Shown piece by piece: positions 28,401 through 35,991 of a DNA stretch of 38,705 nt. This stretch comes from Gulosibacter macacae (GTDB lineage Bacteria > Actinomycetota > Actinomycetes > Actinomycetales > Microbacteriaceae), in assembly GCF_003865375.1 (NCBI RefSeq), contig NZ_RQVS01000015.1:1-38705 (forward strand), in the 5' to 3' direction. The notes beneath the pieces were generated by a model. The model had not been told where the DNA came from. It ran no database searches and saw only the letters and a list, made by a program, of their open reading frames with translations. Within the stretch, counting starts at the first letter, position 1. Each line of letters opens with the position of its first letter. Both the position numbers and the translations under genes were made by a program.

Positions 28401-28926
28401 GCGGGTGGCGTTCGGCGAGGAGCACTTCGAGGAGAATCTGCGTTTCGTTGAGGAGTCGCTCGGCGTCAAGGCTCTGCGGGAGTACTTCGTTACCCGTGCC
28501 GGACGATCCAAGTTCTACGACGATCACGTGAAGCGTTATAAGAAGCGCCCGATCTACTGGCTGTTCTCCAGCCCGAAGGGCTCGTTCAACGCGTTGATCT
28601 ACATGCACCGCTACACGCCGTCTACGGTCTCGACGGTTCTGAACGAGTACCTGCGGGAGTTTGAGTCGAAGCTGGAGGCGAACCTTCAGCACCAGGTGCG
28701 TCTCACCGCCGGGGACGGTACGCCTCGCGAGAAGGCAGCGGCGCTCAAGGAAGCCGAGCGGCTCCGCAAGGTGCTGGTGGAACTCAGCGAGTACGAGCAT
28801 GACGTGCTCTACCCGCTTGCGTCTCAGCAGGTCTCCATCGATCTCGACGATGGGGTGAAGGCCAACTATCCCAAGTTCTACCCGGCCCTCAAGAAGATCG
28901 CAGGGTTGGAGGCTACCGATGACTGA
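25483..28926 (+). CDS. pglX: BREX adenine-specific DNA methyltransferase PglX
   Basis: The methyltransferase that marks host DNA at an asymmetric adenine site and sets BREX specificity. AdoMet motif DPACGSGHM is at residues 299-307 and the catalytic NPPY at 470-473. It has 1,147 residues, within the type I PglX range. The central and late part (about residues 465-880), which follows NPPY and should include the target recognition region, has visibly less GC-biased codons than both ends. ATG 25483 has AGGAGA about 9 nt upstream. Its stop overlaps the next start (ATGACTGA). There are no frameshifts, so it should be active. Confidence 0.96.
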   Translation: METAPLKSFATWARRELITQVSARLTAVLAPSSPERVENQRAVAMLERDMAAAGGGAKGKDAIADKVAYTWFNRIIALRFMDANGYTGIGVVSPAHGQQVGQPEILADAKRGSIDPAVITSKRTLDAITGLLDGTRPSADAQGEAYTLLLAEYCRYWNRSMPFMFEREGDYTELLIPANLLAADSILTRATAALTEEVCREVEVIGWLYQFYISERKDEVFTGFKKGQKAGAAEIPAATQLFTPRWIVRYLVENSVGRLWMLNHPESHLVDQMDYYIAPVDDNADFLKITSPEDLTVIDPACGSGHMLTYAFDLLYAIYEEEGYAPSDIPELILAHNLYGIEIDPRAGALAAFALTMKARAKQRTFFGQQVQPNICVLEPISFSPDELDYIITADGDKHAEELFWNQFAGADTLGSLIQPDPDLTVRLGQHLATLHDEGDILRADSIERAQQTIRQAEFLSARYCLLVANPPYMDARNMGGALYDFVVEHFPKAFTGIDLAFVLRSRSLVQPMGYLALLNMDSWLGNVECAEFRDVVRETLSPRILLHLGPRAFPEIAGEVVQVSATLFQNAAPGSAKSIFIAATGGATTDAKVAQFRDSSRHYGHTLDWFDVFPGRVFTPYAASESAHSTFASASAMSSIAEVRTGLQTGDNSRFLRQWFEVSYSNVRVDGLGDNSRWVPYVKSSSPTRWFAREDLVVDWRGDGAEIRAHPSSVVRNSTYYFRPGLSYGGLAGNLKARLVSTDTIFDQKNSMVFPVGATTIEQLLALMNSPAFEVLARLVSPKGFGVGTLSQLPIPKETLAAPRIEAIAQQAIELSRATFDRSEISRGFVGLDSIFMGAERHPLLRFSVRSMQEMDARIQSELRDIETENARIFQAALLAVADWSPAEVPLAPPYSEASVVRDLVSYAIGCMFGRYSLDEPGLILADQGATLQDYLAKVPQPTFVPDADNVLPIVDGDWFEDDIVARFRQFLRVAFGEEHFEENLRFVEESLGVKALREYFVTRAGRSKFYDDHVKRYKKRPIYWLFSSPKGSFNALIYMHRYTPSTVSTVLNEYLREFESKLEANLQHQVRLTAGDGTPREKAAALKEAERLRKVLVELSEYEHDVLYPLASQQVSIDLDDGVKANYPKFYPALKKIAGLEATDD

Positions 28927-29965
28927 GATCGCTCGGAGCAGCGGGGAGGCAGAGCGAGACCTGCTCGCTCGCGCCTCTGAGGTGATCGAGGAGGGGCAGG
29001 CTGCGGTTGCTCGTCAAGCCAACCTTGCCCTCACGGTGACCTTCTGGCGGCTCGGCCGCCTCGTCAGCGAGGAGGTGCTCGGCTCGGAGCGAGCCGCCTA
29101 CGGGGAGCAGATTGTCGTCTCACTGGGACGACAGTTGGTGAAGCAGTACGGGCGCTCGTACGAGGAGAAAAACCTCCGCCGCATGATCCAGTTTGCCCAG
29201 CAGTTCCCTGACGAGCAGATTGTCGTCTCGCTGGGACGACAATTGAGCTGGACCCACTTCCGGGCGCTGCTTCCCCTGAAAACAGCCGAGGCCAGAGCCT
29301 TCTACGCGCAGGAGGCCATGAGCCAGGGGCTGAGCGTCCGCGGCCTGCGGCAGCTGATCGCGCGGAAGGGCTACGAGCGCCGCGAGATCGCCAACGCGCA
29401 GATCGTTGGCGAGACCGCTGTCCCGCGAGATGTGTTCCGCGACCCCTACCTGCTGGACTTCCTCGGCCTGGAAGACACCTTCCTCGAACGCGACCTTGAA
29501 GCCGCGATCATCCAGGACATGGAGGCATTCCTGCTCGAAGCGGGGAACGGCTTCGCCTTCGTCGAACGACACAAGCGAATGATCATCGACGACGATGACT
29601 ACCACCTGGACCTGCTCTTCTTCAGTCGGCCTCTGCGACACCTCGTCGCCGTCGAACTGAAGATCGGCAAGTTCAAGGCCGCTTACGAGGGCCAGATGAA
29701 GCTCTATCTGAAGTGGCTCGACCGCTACGAACGCAGGGAGGGCGAGGAGTCGCCGATCGGCCTGATTCTCTGTACTGCGGCGAGCCGCGAGCAGATCGAA
29801 CTACTGGAGATGCACAAGGACGGAATCGTGGTGGCGGAGTACTGGACGGCGCTGCCGCCGAAGGCTGAGCTTCAGGCCCGCATCCAGCAGATTTATGAGG
29901 CAGCAGCCGAGCGGGTCGCAAGGCGCGAGCTCGAAGCTTCCTCAGAACGGGAGGACGACGAATGA
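28919..29965 (+). CDS. DUF1016 / PD-(D/E)XK nuclease-like protein inside the BREX operon
   Basis: A 348-residue protein of the DUF1016 (YhcG) type. The N-terminal half is helical (LALTVTFWRLGRLVSEEV, NLRRMIQFAQQFPDE, LSWTHFRALLPL). The C-terminal half is a PD-(D/E)XK fold: Asp231 in HLDLLFFSR, then VELKIGKF with Glu246 and Lys248, and EGQMKLYLKWLD. All three catalytic residues appear intact, so DNase activity is plausible but unproved. It starts inside the pglX stop and its own stop overlaps pglZ (ATGA), so it is made with the BREX core. It is not one of the six standard type I genes. A 33-bp direct repeat lies in its N-terminal half. Confidence 0.9.
   Translation: MTEIARSSGEAERDLLARASEVIEEGQAAVARQANLALTVTFWRLGRLVSEEVLGSERAAYGEQIVVSLGRQLVKQYGRSYEEKNLRRMIQFAQQFPDEQIVVSLGRQLSWTHFRALLPLKTAEARAFYAQEAMSQGLSVRGLRQLIARKGYERREIANAQIVGETAVPRDVFRDPYLLDFLGLEDTFLERDLEAAIIQDMEAFLLEAGNGFAFVERHKRMIIDDDDYHLDLLFFSRPLRHLVAVELKIGKFKAAYEGQMKLYLKWLDRYERREGEESPIGLILCTAASREQIELLEMHKDGIVVAEYWTALPPKAELQARIQQIYEAAAERVARRELEASSEREDDE
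29105..29245 (+). repeat. in-frame 33-bp direct repeat within the DUF1016 gene
   Basis: Two copies, 29105-29137 and 29213-29245, differ at two positions and lie exactly 108 bp (36 codons) apart. Both encode EQIVVSLGRQL. Homologous DUF1016 proteins usually have differing sequences at these two places, so gene conversion or slippage is likely. Confidence 0.85.
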
Positions 29966-32457
29966 GTTCACTCAGCGCTGTCCTGCCTCACCTGGAGCAG
30001 AGGTTCGATTCACAGCGCCTGGTCTTCTGGCACGACGCAGACGGTGAGTACGCCGCCGAGCTTGACGCGCTTGATCTCAGCGGCGTGACCATCGTGCGGG
30101 TCGAGAACAACGAGTATGCCGTGAAGAACCGCGTGCTCCACGACGAGCCAGCGGGCAAGTTTCTCCTGTACCGAGGCGCTCCTGTTCCTCCGGGTACTGG
30201 GAACTGGCTGCTTGATCTTGAGCTTGCCTACGGGGTCTTCACCGCTGACCGGACCGCGCTTGTGAGCCAGGACCTTGGCCTCAGCGGTAGCGGGATCGAT
30301 GAGGTGGTGCGAGAGCACGAGAAGTTTTTCCGCGTCGCCAAGCGAGTCCAGAGTCTCAAGGCGCTCCTCGCGACCGACGATGACGCCGACAGGTTGCAAG
30401 CGAAGATGTCGGCGGTGGTGCTCGGCCAGCGCGAGCACAGCATGCTAGAGCTCACGCGCGCATTGCTGATCGAGAACGCACGCGGGGCGCACACCAAATA
30501 CGACGCGCTGGCCGAGCAGAGCCTCGACGGTTTCCACTGGGCCGGTGTTGCCAAGGTTTATGGCTACGAAGCAAGTGAGCCCAGCGTCGACGACTTCGTA
30601 CTGTGGATGTTCCGCCAGGCAATCAACGGGTTCGCGTCGGACACGCCCGGAGCCCTGCGCAACATCCAGCTCGACTTCGCGAGCCTGCGCAACGACCGAC
30701 GCAGCGCCGATGCGCTCGCCACGTTGGCTCGGCACGCAGCGGAGAGCCTCGACTACGCCAGCAGCATCGAGAATGCCGAACTGCCTGAACTTGTGGGCAA
30801 CGATCTCTTTGAGGACGTGGAGCGCAAGATCATCAGCGCGCTCACGCAGGCGATCGTCGAGCGGACAATGAGCGCACGCGAGGTTTCCGAGACGATCCGT
30901 GCCCGACAGAGCAGCATCTGGGTTGATCGATACCGGGAACTCTACGCCGCGCTCGCCGCTGCCTCCGACCTGCTGAGCGAGCTCGCGACTGCAAGATTCG
31001 AGATCGCGTCGTTCGATGACGGACTCGACCGGTACCGCAAGCACTGGTTCCGCATCGACCAGCTGTACCGACAGTTTCACTTTGCCGCCCGCACAACCGA
31101 GTACGCAGGCCCTCTCGAAGCGCTCCGGGTCGAGGTGGAGAAGCACTACGCGAACCGATACCTCTACGAGCTCGGCAACGCCTGGCAACAGCAGGTCGAT
31201 GCCGTGACTGACTGGCGATCAGTCGCACTCCGCCCGCAGACAAGGTTCTTCACCGATCACGTCGAGCCCATCATCAGGAAGGTCAACCGGAAGGCCGTCG
31301 TCATCATCTCCGATGCGCTGCGCTACGAGGTCGCCGAAGAATTGGGTTCACGTATCCGCCAGGAAGACCGCTTCGACGCGGAACTCGACGCGATGCTGGG
31401 TGTGCTTCCGAGCTACACACAACTCGGTATGGCCGCCCTGCTTCCGCACAAGACGCTGGCCCACTCGCACGATGGCGACCCGGTGCTCGTTGACGGCCAG
31501 CGTTCCGACGGGACAGGGAACCGCAACAAGGTGCTGGCTCCGGTGGACGGGTTCGCGATCCAGGCCGAGGACGTCCTCGCTATGCCGCGTGGCGAGCTGC
31601 GCGAACTCTATGGCGCGCACCAGGTGTTGTACGTGTACCACGACCGGATCGACGCTGCAGGCGACAAGGCCCGCACCGAACGTCAGGTGTTCGAGGCCGC
31701 CAACGACGCGCTGCGCGAACTGGTCGACATCATCAAGCGACTGACGAACGCGAACGCCACGAACATCCTGGTGACTGCTGACCACGGCTTCCTCTACCAG
31801 GACACCGCGCTTGCCGATGCCTCCTACCTCTCGACCAAGCCGCAGGGCGACGAGCTCGTCGTGACAAACCGTCGATACGTGCTCGGCCGGGGACTCAAGG
31901 ATAATCCCGCGTTCCGGAAGTTCGAGCCTGAACAGCTCGGGCTCAGCAGCGACCTTGAGGTGCAGCTTCCCAAGTCGATCCATCGACTCAAGCTGCCGGG
32001 CGCGGGCTCCCGGTTCGTCCACGGCGGCGCCGCACTCCAGGAGGTCGTCGTTCCGATACTCACCGTCAACAAGAAACGCAAGAGTGACACTCGGCCCGTC
32101 AACGTCGAAGTACTGCCCGAGACGGACAAGATCACCACCGGCCAGCTCGTCGTGAAGCTCTTCCAGTCCGAACCGGTCGGCGAGAAGGTTCAGGCCCGCA
32201 CACTACGGGCTGGCCTCTACGTCGGCGAGACCCTGATCTCGAATCAGCCCGAGCTGCTCTTCGACCAGCCTTCCGACGACAAGCGCGACCGCTATCAGAG
32301 TGCACGGATGCTCCTCAGCCAGGACGCCAACGAGTTCAACAACCGCACGGTCGAGTTCCGACTCGAAGAGCAGATACCCAACACCACCCAGTGGCGCGTC
32401 TACCAGCGGGCTCAGTACCTGCTCAAGCGCTCGTTCATATCGGACTTCGATTTCTAA
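29962..32457 (+). CDS. pglZ: BREX-1 phosphatase-like protein PglZ
   Basis: An 831-residue protein of the alkaline-phosphatase superfamily, the hallmark of BREX. Metal-binding stretches are VVIISDALRYEVAEELG (near residue 450), TNILVTADHGFLYQDT (near 606) and RFVHGGAALQEVVVPIL (near 686). The N-terminus begins FWHDADGEY, as in the BREX-1 type A form. ATGA overlap joins it to the DUF1016 gene. PglZ homologues bind divalent metal and may cleave phosphodiesters; the function in defence is not fully known. Only 13 nt separate it from brxL. The frame is intact. Confidence 0.95.
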   Translation: MSSLSAVLPHLEQRFDSQRLVFWHDADGEYAAELDALDLSGVTIVRVENNEYAVKNRVLHDEPAGKFLLYRGAPVPPGTGNWLLDLELAYGVFTADRTALVSQDLGLSGSGIDEVVREHEKFFRVAKRVQSLKALLATDDDADRLQAKMSAVVLGQREHSMLELTRALLIENARGAHTKYDALAEQSLDGFHWAGVAKVYGYEASEPSVDDFVLWMFRQAINGFASDTPGALRNIQLDFASLRNDRRSADALATLARHAAESLDYASSIENAELPELVGNDLFEDVERKIISALTQAIVERTMSAREVSETIRARQSSIWVDRYRELYAALAAASDLLSELATARFEIASFDDGLDRYRKHWFRIDQLYRQFHFAARTTEYAGPLEALRVEVEKHYANRYLYELGNAWQQQVDAVTDWRSVALRPQTRFFTDHVEPIIRKVNRKAVVIISDALRYEVAEELGSRIRQEDRFDAELDAMLGVLPSYTQLGMAALLPHKTLAHSHDGDPVLVDGQRSDGTGNRNKVLAPVDGFAIQAEDVLAMPRGELRELYGAHQVLYVYHDRIDAAGDKARTERQVFEAANDALRELVDIIKRLTNANATNILVTADHGFLYQDTALADASYLSTKPQGDELVVTNRRYVLGRGLKDNPAFRKFEPEQLGLSSDLEVQLPKSIHRLKLPGAGSRFVHGGAALQEVVVPILTVNKKRKSDTRPVNVEVLPETDKITTGQLVVKLFQSEPVGEKVQARTLRAGLYVGETLISNQPELLFDQPSDDKRDRYQSARMLLSQDANEFNNRTVEFRLEEQIPNTTQWRVYQRAQYLLKRSFISDFDF

Positions 32458-32470
32458 GGAAGCAGCAGCC

Positions 32471-34597
32471 ATGACGGACACCGAGAGCCGCCCCGGCGAG
32501 GAACGCAACGCCGAGCCGGGCACACCGCAGCAGAGCGACCTTGATTACAAGATCAACCTGCTCTTCGGCGGCTCCGTCGTCCGCAAAGACCTCGTGAAGG
32601 CCGTCAAAGGCAACGCGATCGTCCCCTCCTACGTGCTGGAGTACCTGCTCGGCCAGTACGCCGCCTCTGACGACGAAGCAACCATCCAGGCGGGAATTGA
32701 CGCGGTGCGCAAAATTCTCGCCGACCACTACGTGCACCGCAACGAGTCAGAACTGGTGAAATCCACCATCCGGGAGAAGGGTCGCCACCGGATCATCGAC
32801 AAGGTCTCCGTGACCCTGAACGACAAGCAGGACGTGTACCAAGCCTCGTTCGCCAACCTCGGGATCAACGGCGTGATCGTCGAACCCGCGACGGTGAAGG
32901 CGAACCCAAAGCTGCTGGTCGGCGGCGTGTGGTGCATCTGCGACATCGAGTACTTCCACAGCGACGACACCCGCGTCGTGCCTTGGATACTGGGAAGCCT
33001 GAAGCCCATCCAGATGTCAAGCTTCGACTACGAGGGCTATCTCGCATCACGGAAGGGGTTCAACACCGAAGAGTGGATCGATTTGCTGATCCAATCCATC
33101 GGGTTCAACCCTGAGCTGTTCGGACGACGGGCCAAGCTGCTGCAACTCGTCCGTCTCATCCCGTTCGTCGAGCGGAACTACAACCTGGTTGAGTTGGGGC
33201 CTAAAGGCACCGGAAAGTCCCATATCTACTCCGAGTTCTCGCCCCACGGAATGCTGATCTCTGGTGGCGAGGTCACCGTCCCGAAGCTCTTCGTGAACAA
33301 CGCCAACGGCCGCATCGGTCTGGTCGGCTACTGGGACGTGGTGGCGTTCGACGAGTTCGCCGGCAAGAAGAAGCGCACCGACAAGGCGCTCGTCGACATC
33401 ATGAAGAACTACATGGCGAACAAGTCGTTCTCCCGTGGCGTCGAGACCCTCGGAGCTGAAGCGTCGATGGTGTTCGTGGGCAACACCTCGCACAACGTGC
33501 CCTACATGCTCAAGCACTCTGACCTGTTCGACGAACTGCCGGAGGCGTACCACGACTCCGCCTACCTCGACCGCCTCCACTTCTACATCCCCGGTTGGGA
33601 GGTAGACACGATCCGCAGCGAGATGTTCTCCTCCGGGTACGGATTCGTCGTCGACTACATCGCCGAAGTGCTCCGATCTATGCGGAACACCGATTACTCC
33701 GACCGCTACCAGCAACACTTCACGCTCGGATCCGACATCTCCACACGAGACCGAGACGGCATCCACAAGACCTTCTCTGGCCTGATGAAGCTCATCTTCC
33801 CGGGCGGCGAGGCCACGCAAGAAGAGATCGAGGAACTGCTGCGCTTCGCCGTGGAAGGACGCAAGCGCGTCAAGGACCAGATTCTTCGGATCGACACCAC
33901 AATGGCCGCCGTCAACTTCGGCTACTCCGACAAGACCGGCACCTGGCGTGGCGTCACCACGTTGGAAGAGGACGAGTACCCCGACTACTACCAGGCTCGC
34001 CGCGCCGAGGCCGAGGGCGAAGTAGAGTCGTCGACGGAGCCTGGGTCCGCGCAAGCAGAGGTCGCAGTTGCGGCTCCAGTTGCTCCCGAGGCGGCGGCGC
34101 CCCTGTTCGAAGGGCACCGCGAGTTCCAAGAGAACCAGCGTGGAGTCTCGTACGAGACGCTGCTCATGCCCTACCTGCGCGATGCCACCAACATCACCAT
34201 CATCGACCCCTACATCCGGCTCCCGCACCAGGGACGTAACTTGGCCGATCTGCTGGCCCTGCTCGCGGCGGCCAAGGATCCTGCCGACGAGATCGCGGTG
34301 ACGCTGGTGACCAAGGAGGACCGCGGCGAGTACGCCCAGCAGCACCTCTTCATGCTGAAGGACATCCAAGACAGCGCCGCCACCGTCGGCATCCAGTTCA
34401 CCGTCACCTGGGACGAGACCATCCACGACAGGTCGATCCGCACCGACCATGGGTGGAAGCTTCTCCTCGGGCGGGGGCTCGACATCTTCCAGAAGGGCTC
34501 CGGTAGCCAGTTCGACCTCGGCTCCCGCCGCCAGGAGTTCCGCCAGGTCTTCGCCTTCGGCATCACCTACATCAACGAGCAAGAGGGGGCCCGATGA
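32471..34597 (+). CDS. brxL: BrxL-type AAA+ protein with MIT C-terminal (PLD-like) domain
   Basis: The sixth standard BREX-1 gene, a 708-residue product. The N-terminal region (DYKINLLFGGSVVRKDLVKA) and ATPase core (Walker A GPKGTGKS 243-250, Walker B VVAFDEFAG with Asp294-Glu295, sensor FVGNTSHN) are those of BrxL, a DNA-binding hexamer. In place of the Lon protease domain with its Ser-Lys dyad, after a Glu/Ala-rich linker (about 515-555), the last 150 residues read YETLLMPYLRDATNITIIDP, YIRLPHQ, IHDRSI (His652-Asp653-Arg654) and GWKLLLGRGLDIF. This resembles the MIT_C phospholipase-D-like fold of MITD1. ATG 32471 follows AAGGAAG. ATGA overlap with the next gene. Confidence 0.9.
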   Translation: MTDTESRPGEERNAEPGTPQQSDLDYKINLLFGGSVVRKDLVKAVKGNAIVPSYVLEYLLGQYAASDDEATIQAGIDAVRKILADHYVHRNESELVKSTIREKGRHRIIDKVSVTLNDKQDVYQASFANLGINGVIVEPATVKANPKLLVGGVWCICDIEYFHSDDTRVVPWILGSLKPIQMSSFDYEGYLASRKGFNTEEWIDLLIQSIGFNPELFGRRAKLLQLVRLIPFVERNYNLVELGPKGTGKSHIYSEFSPHGMLISGGEVTVPKLFVNNANGRIGLVGYWDVVAFDEFAGKKKRTDKALVDIMKNYMANKSFSRGVETLGAEASMVFVGNTSHNVPYMLKHSDLFDELPEAYHDSAYLDRLHFYIPGWEVDTIRSEMFSSGYGFVVDYIAEVLRSMRNTDYSDRYQQHFTLGSDISTRDRDGIHKTFSGLMKLIFPGGEATQEEIEELLRFAVEGRKRVKDQILRIDTTMAAVNFGYSDKTGTWRGVTTLEEDEYPDYYQARRAEAEGEVESSTEPGSAQAEVAVAAPVAPEAAAPLFEGHREFQENQRGVSYETLLMPYLRDATNITIIDPYIRLPHQGRNLADLLALLAAAKDPADEIAVTLVTKEDRGEYAQQHLFMLKDIQDSAATVGIQFTVTWDETIHDRSIRTDHGWKLLLGRGLDIFQKGSGSQFDLGSRRQEFRQVFAFGITYINEQEGAR

Positions 34598-35991
34598 CAA
34601 CAACGAACACCGCAACGGAGTCGGAGGATGACGCCAAGGGCCTCCTCGTCATCGGTGGCACGGTGAAAGAGATCATCACGACATCCGAGCCGAAATTGGT
34701 CCGGGAACATCTGGGTTCGCTGCTGCAAGTGAAGAACCTCGTCGTCCTTCTTGGCTCTGGCGCGTCGTTCCACTTGGGCTCTCCAAAGACGCGAGACCTG
34801 TCCAATGAGCAGGTACTTGGGCTCATCAGGGAGGCTGGCGGTGAACCAACGGAGGAACACCAATCGCTCCTTGCCACGATCAATCCCACCGACAGCGGTG
34901 ATCTAGAAAAGCTCCTGAACGGACTCCAGCTTGCCGCATCGCTTGCGACGCAAGCTGGCCAGGACTCGGTGACGCTCGGTTCGGGGGCGGACGCCAAGTC
35001 CTACCCGAAGAAGCAGGTCGATGCCTTGCGACAACAGATCAACCGGGCGCTCGCCGAAGCATGCCGTCTGCCGAAACCCGGCAAGCCGTTGGACGCACCG
35101 TTCGATTCCGACCCACTGCTTGCGCACCGGACGTTCCTCTCCCGAATCATCCGTAGTCGTCGCGTCAATCTGCCAAGGCCACAAGTCTTCACCACGAACT
35201 ACGACCTGGTCATTGAGAGCGCCCTCGATCAACTCGGATATCCGTACATCGACGGCTTCAGCGGGACGGTCGAACGTCGCCTCAACCTCGCGTTCTACGG
35301 ACTTGACTTCCACCGAGTCGAAACGACGACGCAATCGGTGCTGGCGCGCGCTGAGGGGGCCATCTATCTGCACAAGGTCCACGGCAGTCTCAACTGGCGA
35401 TCGTCCAGCGACAAGGATCGGTTGACCGGACTTGAGTCACTAGAGGTGAGACACAGCAACGCCTTCCCCGAAGACGACCAGCTGGTGTTGATCTACCCGA
35501 CTTCAGCGAAGGAGGGTGACACCCTCGCATACCCGTACTCAGACCTCCTTCGGCTACTGGGTGATGCTGTACAGCAGGAAGACACCGCAGTAATCGTCGT
35601 TGGCTACGGATTCGCCGACCCGCACATCAACCGTCTACTTCTCCGCAGCCTTGCCACGAACTCCGCTCTCAATGTGCTGGTGGCTGATCCCTTCGCGGTG
35701 CTTGAAGACGCAGACATCTCCTCGCTAACGTCGGACTCTCTCCAGCAGCACCTCAGCGATCTCGACGTTACGCCGAAGAAAACGGCAATCGCTGCCCTCG
35801 CTACCTCCAGTGACTCCCGCATTTCCGTACTCACTGGCGAGTACGGCAAGTTCACGGAGCTTTCCCGCCTCCTACCGGGATCATCCCAGTTGGGCGATAC
35901 ACCCACGGCCGTTACAGCACTGATCGAGGCGCTTGAGCAAGCTGCGCGTGACGGCAACTTGCCAGCCTCGGGAGTGAAGTCCAATGACTGA
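34594..35991 (+). CDS. SIR2-domain defence protein (probable NADase)
   Basis: A 465-residue SIR2-like protein. NAD-binding motifs are GSGAS (54-58), TTNYD (200-204), HGS (263-265) and GYGFADPHINRLLL (337 on). In phage defence, SIR2 domains hydrolyse NAD+ and stop infection by cell dormancy or death; that Asn202 and His263 are the catalytic residues here is by analogy. It starts in the brxL stop (ATGA) and its end overlaps the HerA gene by 8 nt, so a fixed ratio of both proteins is expected. Codon use is less GC-biased than in brxC or brxL, hinting at a separate origin. No transmembrane segment. Confidence 0.9.
   Translation: MTTTNTATESEDDAKGLLVIGGTVKEIITTSEPKLVREHLGSLLQVKNLVVLLGSGASFHLGSPKTRDLSNEQVLGLIREAGGEPTEEHQSLLATINPTDSGDLEKLLNGLQLAASLATQAGQDSVTLGSGADAKSYPKKQVDALRQQINRALAEACRLPKPGKPLDAPFDSDPLLAHRTFLSRIIRSRRVNLPRPQVFTTNYDLVIESALDQLGYPYIDGFSGTVERRLNLAFYGLDFHRVETTTQSVLARAEGAIYLHKVHGSLNWRSSSDKDRLTGLESLEVRHSNAFPEDDQLVLIYPTSAKEGDTLAYPYSDLLRLLGDAVQQEDTAVIVVGYGFADPHINRLLLRSLATNSALNVLVADPFAVLEDADISSLTSDSLQQHLSDLDVTPKKTAIAALATSSDSRISVLTGEYGKFTELSRLLPGSSQLGDTPTAVTALIEALEQAARDGNLPASGVKSND

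Noticed and set aside
33047-34615. 522-codon minus-strand frame opposite brxL
   Set aside because: It has no recognisable domain and mirrors third-position GC of brxL.
34594-35991. SIR2 gene as ThsA of a Thoeris system
   Set aside because: No TIR-domain ThsB or SLOG domain is nearby; the HerA partner points to a SIR2-HerA pair.
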